Shown: positions 21,865 through 26,700 of the stretch, piece after piece
How the letters are laid out: every line of letters starts with the position of its first letter
Position numbering within the stretch: the first letter of the stretch is position 1
NCBI GenBank assembly: GCA_031404435.1
Contig: JANNHO010000198.1
Span: 1-26,700 of the forward strand
Direction of reading: 5' to 3'
Length of the DNA stretch: 26,700 nucleotides
Source: VFMC01 sp031404435
GTDB taxonomy: Bacteria > Actinomycetota > Acidimicrobiia > Acidimicrobiales > Ilumatobacteraceae
Notes under the pieces: generated by a model
Told to the model about the DNA's origin: nothing
The model's input: only the letters and a program-made list of their open reading frames with translations
Database searches by the model: none
Position numbers and translations under genes: made by a program

Positions 21865-22702
21865 GGCGGCGGACCTCCTCTCGGAGGCGTCCCATCACCG
21901 ATGACGCCACTGCAGCGACCTCGGGCGATTCGATTCGTCGCGGCCGATCGACGACAACCGGGAACTCGGCGGCGACCCGCCCCGGGCGTGACGACAGCAA
22001 CACGATGCGGTCACCGAGGCGGGCGGCCTCACGCACGTTGTGGGTGACGAACAGCACCGTCAAGGAACGCTCGGCGGCGACGCGTTCGATCTCGTCGTGC
22101 AGCACGTCGCGGGTAATCGCGTCGAGAGCACCGAACGGCTCGTCCATCAGCAAGATCTCGGCATCTTGGGCCAGCGCCCTAGCCAACGCCACCCGCTGGC
22201 GCATGCCACCGGAAAGCTCGTGCGGGCGCCTGTCGGCGAAGTCTGCAAGGCGCACCAGACCCAGCAGCTCCAGCGCCTTGTCGCGGCGCGCGGAGCGAGG
22301 TACGCCGTTGAGCTTCAGCGCAAGCTCTACGTTGCCCGCTGCTGTCCGCCACGGAAGCAGCGCCGACTCCTGGAACATCAGCGCCGTACGGCCGGTCACG
22401 TTGACCTGGCCTCCCGAGGCGCGGTCGAGACCCGCCACTAGCGACAGCAGGGTCGACTTCCCGCAACCGGAAGCGCCGACGATGCAGACGAACTCACCCC
22501 GCTCGACGGTGACCGACACCCGGTCGAGCGCTAGCACCGCCGCGGCCCCAGTGCCATAGACCTTGGTGACATCGCGCAACTCGATGGCATCCGTGGTGCC
22601 CGGCCCACGCTCCGCCGTGGGAGTCGTCGTGATCTCCGCCGATTGCACGGCTGGCCTCGGCGCGCCGGGCGCGGCTGCGGGCACATCGTCGAGCAGGCTC
22701 AT
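21854..22702 (-). CDS. ssuB: ABC transporter ATP-binding protein, SsuB type
   Basis: The 282-aa protein is the ATPase of the sulfonate-type importer. Walker A is GASGCGKST, the Q-loop is MFQESALLPW, the signature is LSGGMRQR, Walker B is ILLMDEPFGALD, and the switch His is in FVTHNVREA. The QESALLPWRTAAGNV form is typical of the nitrate/sulfonate/taurine group. A Pro/Ala/Thr-rich extension of about 38 residues precedes the ABC domain. The start overlaps the stop of the binding-protein gene by 4 bp and the stop overlaps ssuC by 11 bp, so all three are one translationally coupled operon. Confidence 0.92.
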   Translation of the reverse strand: MSLLDDVPAAAPGAPRPAVQSAEITTTPTAERGPGTTDAIELRDVTKVYGTGAAAVLALDRVSVTVERGEFVCIVGASGCGKSTLLSLVAGLDRASGGQVNVTGRTALMFQESALLPWRTAAGNVELALKLNGVPRSARRDKALELLGLVRLADFADRRPHELSGGMRQRVALARALAQDAEILLMDEPFGALDAITRDVLHDEIERVAAERSLTVLFVTHNVREAARLGDRIVLLSSRPGRVAAEFPVVVDRPRRIESPEVAAVASSVMGRLREEVRRHAG

Positions 22703-23862
22703 GGTCCGCTCACCGGCGCCCGTCCTCGCTCGGCGAGGATCTCGTTGAGCAACGACAGGTCATAGATTCCGGTCAGGTCGACAGCGTCGAGCAGCCCGAC
22801 GGAACGTGCGTCGGCGGCAGAACGCACCAGTGAGGTTGCGATCGGGTCGAGCCCGAACTGAAGGTTGGCCAGGCTCCGAGAGATCACCGACGCTGCCGGC
22901 GCCGAGCCGCTGATTGCCTCGATTTGAGATACCACGTCGGCCTCGGCAGCCGTTGGATCGGCGTCGATCATGTCGATGGCGTCGACCAAGCCGGCAATGA
23001 CAGCCTTGACCAGGTCGGGATGTTCAGTGAGAAACTCGGTGCGCACGATCAGATGGGTGGTCACGAACCGCCCACCTGTTTCTGGCCACAGGTCGGCCTC
23101 GTCGACGAGCACCGTGCCACCGCCTTCATCGACGAGACGGGTGGCCCACGGCTCGGGAGCCCAGGCGCCGTCGATGAGGCCGCCGACGAATGCCTCGAGC
23201 GTGGTTGCGTTCTGTTGCGGCAGAATTGACACGTCGCCTCCTCCATCGAGATCGGTGGCCAGGTTGTTGCCGAGCAACCACGACCGAAGCGCAACGTCTT
23301 GCGTGCTGCCGAGCGACGGGCTGGCCAACGTGGTGCCGCGAAGATCGTCGACGCTGGTGATGTCGGGACGGACCACCAGGCGCGCTCCTCCCGAGGTGGA
23401 GCCGGAGACGATGCGAACCGCCTCGCCGCCGGAGCGGTGGTGGGCGATAATCGCCGGGTTGGGTCCGATGAAGGCGAGGTCCAGCGCCCCGGTGAGCACC
23501 GCTTCGATCGCATCGGTTCCCGACCCGAACGTGAACGTGTTCAGGTCGACGTCGGGGCCGAGTTGGATGGCGAAGAAGCCCTCCGCCATCCCGACAAGCG
23601 CTGGGGCATGGGTGACGTTGGGGAAGTAGCCGAGGTTGAGGGTGCCGCGCAGCGTCGTGCCCGCTCGGGCCGCGTCACCCGGCCCGGCTTCGTCAGCTGC
23701 CGCCCGAGACGCTGCGCTGGAGAACGCGAGAGCGGGCGACGCGGTTTCAGAAAACGGAGCGCACGCCGAAGCGTTGACCGCGACGGCCACGGTCCAAACC
23801 GCAAACCCGACCGACCGGCGCGACGCGAACCGATGCGTCCGTAACGGTGACTGGGAGTTCAA
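22699..23862 (-). CDS. ssuA: ABC transporter substrate-binding lipoprotein, SsuA type
   Basis: The 387-aa protein captures the solute for the SsuBC-like importer. The fold is the NMT1/SsuA type: LNLGYFPNVTHAPALVGMAE, then a Gly-rich FGSGTDAIEAVLTGALDLAF strand-helix, then FIGPNPAI. A signal sequence (about 1-33) ends in NASAC, a usable lipobox. The frame is open from a TTG at 23910, but that TTG is the -35 of a good promoter, so I place the start at the TTG at 23862; its leader would be about 13 nt with no ribosome site, so the start stays uncertain. First gene of the operon. Sulfonate specificity is by resemblance only. Confidence 0.82.
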   Translation of the reverse strand: MNSQSPLRTHRFASRRSVGFAVWTVAVAVNASACAPFSETASPALAFSSAASRAAADEAGPGDAARAGTTLRGTLNLGYFPNVTHAPALVGMAEGFFAIQLGPDVDLNTFTFGSGTDAIEAVLTGALDLAFIGPNPAIIAHHRSGGEAVRIVSGSTSGGARLVVRPDITSVDDLRGTTLASPSLGSTQDVALRSWLLGNNLATDLDGGGDVSILPQQNATTLEAFVGGLIDGAWAPEPWATRLVDEGGGTVLVDEADLWPETGGRFVTTHLIVRTEFLTEHPDLVKAVIAGLVDAIDMIDADPTAAEADVVSQIEAISGSAPAASVISRSLANLQFGLDPIATSLVRSAADARSVGLLDAVDLTGIYDLSLLNEILAERGRAPVSGP

Positions 23863-23881
23863 TTGTCGACTAATCTGATCA

Positions 23882-23910
23882 TCTTTATCGGATTCACCAC
23901 GAGTCGTCAA
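23882..23910 (-). promoter_or_regulatory. Promoter of the ssuABC-like operon
   Basis: On the minus strand TTGACG (23905-23910) is followed after 17 nt by TAAAGA (23882-23887). The start site would be near 23875. This places the beginning of the long open frame upstream of the transcript. Confidence 0.6.
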
Positions 23911-24012
23911 CCTTGGCCGTCATCTCATCGCGTTCAGTAATCGCTCGACCGTGGATAGTGAGTACCGCGGTATGTGCTGCACCAAGCCAATGGCGACGAC
24001 CTTGCGTGTCTC

Positions 24013-24042
24013 TTGACATACAACCGTAATATTTGTCATCAT
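24013..24042 (+). promoter_or_regulatory. Promoter and palindrome candidate ahead of the DoxX-like gene
   Basis: TTGACA (24013-24018) is followed after 18 nt by CATCAT (24037-24042). Overlapping it is an inverted repeat with ends TGACA (24014-24018) and TGTCA (24034-24038), extended by scattered matches, which could be an operator. No small gene is seen in the 266-bp gap 23863-24128. Confidence 0.35.
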
Positions 24043-24128
24043 GTCGACACACTGAGTCGGGTTCTTGGAGCGGAGGACCCTGCCGAGCGGCGCTACTGCC
24101 TCGCGACAACTGCATCTCCAGGAGCACC

Positions 24129-25073
24129 ATGGCCCTCACACCAGTCAGTTACGTCGATCATCGACCTACCCGAATACGACGATCGACCTCCCCACGGCCA
24201 GGCGCTGACCGGCCAGGACAGGCGAAGGGCCCAGTGCTGGGTGTGCGAGATCGCCACCACCATGGTTGGTCCACCACAATCATGTTGCTCCCGGTGCGGA
24301 TCTTCCTTGCCGTCGGATGGCTCCGAGCCGGCTCCGAGAAGCTTGTCGACAGCGAGTGGTGGAGCGGCGCCGGCCTGCGGACCTACCTCGCCGAGCAGCA
24401 TGATGCGGCGTTACCGTTCTTTCGTCCGGTCATGGACCACCTCATCGCTCCGGCCGCCGTACTGGTCGCGCTTGTCGTGATGGTCACCCAGATCGCGTGT
24501 GGACTGGCGATCGGCATCGGGAAGCGCTTGCGTCTGGCACTTCGCTGGGGATTCGTCTTGAACATCGTGTTTGTCCTCACGGGCAGCGTCAACCCGTCGG
24601 CGTTCTACCTCGTCATGGAACTGGTGATGCTCTGTGCGATCGCCGACGGAACGCTCGGCGTCGAGTCCTCGACGCCATCACGGCGGACGATCGGGCTGGC
24701 CGCAGTTTCGGCCGCGCTTGCAGTCGTCTGCGTGCCCTACATTCGCACGATCGAACCAGAGCGGGTGACCGACGACCCGGCGATGATGCTGAGCTTCATC
24801 GGCGCTGTCGTGGCGGTGACCCTCGTGGCGCGGTGGGCCGCACATCCAATCCGTCGACAGGCGCGCCTCGGCGGAACGAGGATGCGCTACCTGGCTGCAT
24901 GGATCCACGCCAAGCCGCAGGCAACCCTGCCCCGTTCGACCACGTTCGTGCGGCAACGCCCCACCAGCACCCTGATCTGTGCGGGCGCGCCAAGCTTTGG
25001 TTGGCCGCCGCCGCACGAATCTCGCCGAGTTGCCGGCTCTTCATCGGTCGCTCAGTTCCAGACCGCCCGGTGA
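24129..25073 (+). CDS. DoxX-like integral membrane protein
   Basis: The ATG at 24129 (314 aa) has AGGAG 4 nt upstream; ATG 24282 would begin directly at the first membrane segment but has no such support. From about residue 52 the protein has four to five hydrophobic segments: LPVRIFLAVGWLRAGSEKL with the DoxX-type GxxxxxxGxxKL turn, then APAAVLVALVVMVTQIACGL, GFVLNIVFVLTGSVNPSAFY and two later segments. The roughly 50 residues before it and 70 after it are basic and low-complexity. DoxX proteins are small membrane proteins linked to thiosulfate or quinone redox in some species, with no settled role in others. The neighbouring sulfonate importer is divergent, so a sulfur link is possible but unproven. 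Confidence 0.7.
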   Translation: MALTPVSYVDHRPTRIRRSTSPRPGADRPGQAKGPVLGVRDRHHHGWSTTIMLLPVRIFLAVGWLRAGSEKLVDSEWWSGAGLRTYLAEQHDAALPFFRPVMDHLIAPAAVLVALVVMVTQIACGLAIGIGKRLRLALRWGFVLNIVFVLTGSVNPSAFYLVMELVMLCAIADGTLGVESSTPSRRTIGLAAVSAALAVVCVPYIRTIEPERVTDDPAMMLSFIGAVVAVTLVARWAAHPIRRQARLGGTRMRYLAAWIHAKPQATLPRSTTFVRQRPTSTLICAGAPSFGWPPPHESRRVAGSSSVAQFQTAR

Positions 25074-25198
25074 TGAAACCAGCCCAGACGGGCCAAATTG
25101 GCCAGGATCGTGCGGCCAACATCGTGGCACACCGGGTATCGATCACCACCGGCCCATCAGGAGTATCCACCACTGTCGTGCCCGACCCATCACAAGCA

Positions 25199-25214
25199 TC
25201 CCCGCCCGCGGGGA
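25199..25214. terminator. Small hairpin after the DoxX-like gene
   Basis: TCCCCG and CGGGGA are complementary around a CCCG loop, about 125 bp past the stop codon, with no T tract. A weak terminator candidate. I see nothing else in 25074-25247. Confidence 0.3.
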
Positions 25215-25247
25215 AACACGAGCGTCGGTGACTCAAAACGACCGAAG

Positions 25248-25267
25248 GCCCCGCAGTGAAGAGGGGC
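25248..25267 (-). terminator. Terminator candidate for tRNA-Arg
   Basis: GCCCC (25248-25252) pairs with GGGGC (25263-25267) around a 10-nt loop. On the minus strand it lies about 43 nt past the tRNA 3' end and is followed by a short TTTT at 25235-25238. Confidence 0.4.
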
Positions 25268-25309
25268 TCTCGCCAGGTGTCAGACCGGCTCAATCGCCAG
25301 TCTGTGCAG

Positions 25310-25382
25310 CGCGCTCGAAGGGACTCGAACCCCCAACCTTCTGATCCGTAGTCAGATGCTCTATCCATTGAGCTACGAGCGC
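25310..25382 (-). tRNA. tRNA-Arg (anticodon ACG)
   Basis: On the minus strand the gene starts GCGCTCGTAGCTCAATGGAT and ends TTCGAGTCCCTTCGAGCGC plus discriminator G. The 7-bp acceptor stem (GCGCTCG/CGAGCGC) is perfect. The anticodon stem TCTGA/TCAGA holds the loop CTACGGA, giving anticodon ACG, which as inosine reads CGU, CGC and CGA. The T stem has two G-U pairs. The 3' CCA is not encoded and must be added after transcription. Confidence 0.96.
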
Positions 25383-25396
25383 GTATGTGGTGGACG

Positions 25397-25402
25397 AGTC
25401 TA
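25397..25402 (-). promoter_or_regulatory. -10 element for tRNA-Arg
   Basis: On the minus strand TAGACT lies 14 nt before the mature tRNA 5' end, leaving a 5' leader of about 7 nt. The -35 region is poor. Confidence 0.5.
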
Positions 25403-25451
25403 ACGGCGTGCGACGTGATCGGCACGGGGATTCATGTCCGTGGCGGACCGT

Positions 25452-26132
25452 TCAGGTCCAGGGGCCCCAACCACCGGCCCGGTTGTACAGCGTGAGCGCC
25501 GCGTTTGCGTTGACAAGCGGATCGAGCAACTGCCCGGCACTGGTCACCCCGACTCCGGAGAGCCACTTCTGATGAACGGTGAAGTACAGCTGGAACAGTC
25601 CGTAACAGCACGAGTTCTTTGCCGTCGGCTTCAGGCCGCTTTCACGACGGGCGATTCGCAGCGCCTCGTCTTCGAGGTCGTCGGGCCACACCTCGCGGAT
25701 GATCGCTTCGACCTCTGCAGCGGTGTAGGTACGCGCCGGCGCCGCTGTCGTCGTCGGTGCGGGCTGCGCAGCCACGGGTTGGGCCGCCGCGTTTTGGGCG
25801 GACGTGGACGCCGATGTCGAGACGGGCGCGGTCGCTGCCTCAGGAAGGCACACCGTGTGCCCGGCGAACAGCTTGGTCTTGGCGGTCGCACCGTTCGCCG
25901 CAAGCAGTTGCTTGAGGGTGACGCCGGAACGCTTGGCGATGCGGATCCAGTAATCACCGGACACGACGGTGTACTGCTTCGAGCACGTGGCATGTGCCGG
26001 CACTGGTGCGCGGCTGGCCCCGGCTGGGGCGACGAACATTCCGAGGGCCGCGACAGCGGTGACTGCCGAAGCAATCAGCATCGGTGCCCATGGGCTCCGA
26101 GTGGCGGAACGATTGTGGAAGTACTGGCGCAT
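25452..26132 (-). CDS. Secreted LysM and lysozyme-like (transglycosylase) cell-wall protein
   Basis: The ATG at 26132 (226 aa) has GAGGAGG 6 nt upstream. Residues 1-40 are a signal peptide (hydrophobic LIASAVTAVAALGMFVAPAG). A LysM domain (about 52-97, starting YTVVSGDYWIRIAKRSGV) binds peptidoglycan and is flanked by Cys50 and Cys95, which could form a disulfide. After an Ala/Thr/Pro linker comes a lysozyme-like domain (about 138-226) with the catalytic Glu164 in ARRESGLKPTAKN and YGLFQLYFTVH. By family knowledge it cleaves or remodels the glycan strand outside the cell; resuscitation-factor-like activity is possible. The gene is monocistronic between two tRNA genes. Confidence 0.88.
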   Translation of the reverse strand: MRQYFHNRSATRSPWAPMLIASAVTAVAALGMFVAPAGASRAPVPAHATCSKQYTVVSGDYWIRIAKRSGVTLKQLLAANGATAKTKLFAGHTVCLPEAATAPVSTSASTSAQNAAAQPVAAQPAPTTTAAPARTYTAAEVEAIIREVWPDDLEDEALRIARRESGLKPTAKNSCCYGLFQLYFTVHQKWLSGVGVTSAGQLLDPLVNANAALTLYNRAGGWGPWT

Positions 26133-26177
26133 GCGTCCCTCCTCTGAGTTGGCCGTCGGCCGCAAACAACGGGGGGT

Positions 26178-26206
26178 TTTCTATCTCGATCGTCACGCAA
26201 TTGCAA
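26178..26206 (-). promoter_or_regulatory. Promoter candidate for the LysM/lysozyme-like gene
   Basis: On the minus strand TTGCAA (26201-26206) is followed after 17 nt by TAGAAA (26178-26183). The leader would be about 40 nt and ends in the GAGGAGG ribosome site. Confidence 0.5.
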
Positions 26207-26234
26207 CAGTGGCGGTCCGCGGCCCAGCGGAGGC

Positions 26235-26700
26235 CTACGACGACGACGGCCCGGCGGACGAATCCGCCGGGCCGTCCGGTACCGCGGAGAGGGTGGGATT
26301 TGAACCCACGGACCACCTTTCGGTGGTCCCCGCATTAGCAGTGCGGTCCATTCGACCTGGCTCTGGCACCTCTCCAGTGCAGGCCGAAATGCTACAGCAG
26401 CCCCGACAGCTTCCGGCGACGTTCGTCGTCGTGGTCGCCGTCGTGGTCGTGGTCGTTGTCGTGGTGGTCGTGGGGCTGGTGGTGGGCGTCGTGATGACCG
26501 TCGTCGTCGTGACCCCGGCGGTGGTCGACCCCGGAGCGGGATCGGTGTGAGCCACCACGCCCGCCGAGGGCTCGAGCGGCAGGGGCGAGTCGGCAGGTCC
26601 CGGTTCCGATGGCGGTTCCGGTTCGGGCATCACCGGCAGTATCGGCGCGGGTTGACCATTGGCGGCACCCGCCCACGGAGGCGTGCAGAAGTACGGCGGA
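26235..26700 (-). CDS. 3' part of a Pro/Thr-rich protein (partial; true end uncertain)
   Basis: The gene enters from the right edge. I prefer the frame reading YFCTPPWAGAANGQPAP, then a Pro/Glu-rich stretch (MPEPEPPSEPGPADSP) and a long Thr run (about 26425-26530), which looks like the tail of a surface or penicillin-binding-type protein. This frame does not stop until 26235 and would run through the whole tRNA-Ser gene and its terminator, which is unlikely. A second frame over the same repeat, rich in His and Asp, stops at 26392, just before the tRNA. A slip inside the repeat, or a sequence error there, would give the first frame the second frame's stop. The N-terminal domain and function are not visible. 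Confidence 0.4.
   Translation of the reverse strand, partial: PPYFCTPPWAGAANGQPAPILPVMPEPEPPSEPGPADSPLPLEPSAGVVAHTDPAPGSTTAGVTTTTVITTPTTSPTTTTTTTTTTTATTTTNVAGSCRGCCSISACTGEVPEPGRMDRTANAGTTERWSVGSNPTLSAVPDGPADSSAGPSSS
26247..26274 (-). terminator. Terminator of tRNA-Ser
   Basis: CGGCCCGGCGGA (26247-26258) and TCCGCCGGGCCG (26263-26274) are perfect 12-bp arms around a CGAA tetraloop. It starts 11 nt past the tRNA 3' end on the minus strand and is followed by TCGTCGTCGT, a partial U tract. Confidence 0.75.
26285..26375 (-). tRNA. tRNA-Ser (anticodon GCT)
   Basis: On the minus strand the gene starts GGAGAGGTGCCAGAGC and ends with acceptor strand CCTCTCC plus discriminator G. The anticodon stem CCGCA/TGCGG holds loop CTGCTAA, giving anticodon GCT, which reads AGC and AGU. 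The long variable arm (GGACCACC, GAAA loop, GGTGGTCC) is typical of class II serine tRNA. CCA is not encoded. Confidence 0.96.
26389..26394 (-). promoter_or_regulatory. -10 element for tRNA-Ser
   Basis: On the minus strand TAGCAT lies 13 nt before the mature 5' end, the same placement as for tRNA-Arg. It overlaps the TAG stop of one of the two open frames upstream. Confidence 0.45.

Noticed and set aside
21399..22559. Plus-strand 386-codon frame opposite ssuB and ssuC
   Set aside because: Ser/Arg/Pro-rich composition typical of antisense reading, with no motif.

Overview
The window is high-GC DNA with short intergenic gaps, many ATGA-type gene overlaps and Ala/Thr/Pro-rich linkers. Gene content (Nei2-type glycosylase, LAL-type LuxR, Thr-rich envelope proteins, SCP-x-type thiolase with an OB-fold partner) points to an actinobacterium. 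My best guess is class Acidimicrobiia (Ilumatobacter-like), inferred from style and gene content only. Many genes carry a TAnnnT -10 hexamer 6-8 nt before the start codon and no ribosome binding site, so leaderless transcripts look common. Nothing marks a phage, plasmid or insertion sequence, and there is no CRISPR array.

Positions 1-6300 hold the least ordinary region. On the minus strand is the 5' end of a gene with a thrombospondin type-3 calcium-binding repeat. Divergent from it are a degenerate Hsp70-like protein with six 13-residue repeats, a membrane segment and an outer domain; then, overlapping by 8 bp, an Hsp70 ATPase whose substrate-binding domain is replaced by a membrane segment and an NHL-type beta-propeller. 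A LuxR-type regulator without its usual ATPase follows in the same reading frame directly after the Hsp70 stop codon. Together they resemble an envelope-sensing or chaperone-linked signalling cassette of undescribed function.

Positions 6290-13260 are mostly housekeeping: MsrA, a GNAT acetyltransferase, an omega-amidase-type nitrilase convergent with a glutamine/kynurenine-type aminotransferase, a type-1 copper lipoprotein, cytidine deaminase, a PlsC-type acyltransferase coupled to PsuG, and a Nei2-type DNA glycosylase bracketed by two related 47-nt hairpins.

Positions 13265-15880 are a zinc ABC uptake operon (znuA-znuB-znuC, minus strand) with a Zur-like palindrome at its promoter. Next come a zinc-ribbon/OB-fold protein and its thiolase partner, then a SnoaL-like protein and a TetR regulator that are divergent across a 23-bp near-perfect palindrome.

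Positions 18774-23910 (minus strand) hold a BaiN-type flavoprotein fused to a Cys-rich domain and an SsuABC-like sulfonate transporter. A DoxX-like membrane protein, tRNA-Arg(ACG), a LysM plus lysozyme-like wall protein, tRNA-Ser(GCT) and the Thr-rich 3' end of a further gene close the window.
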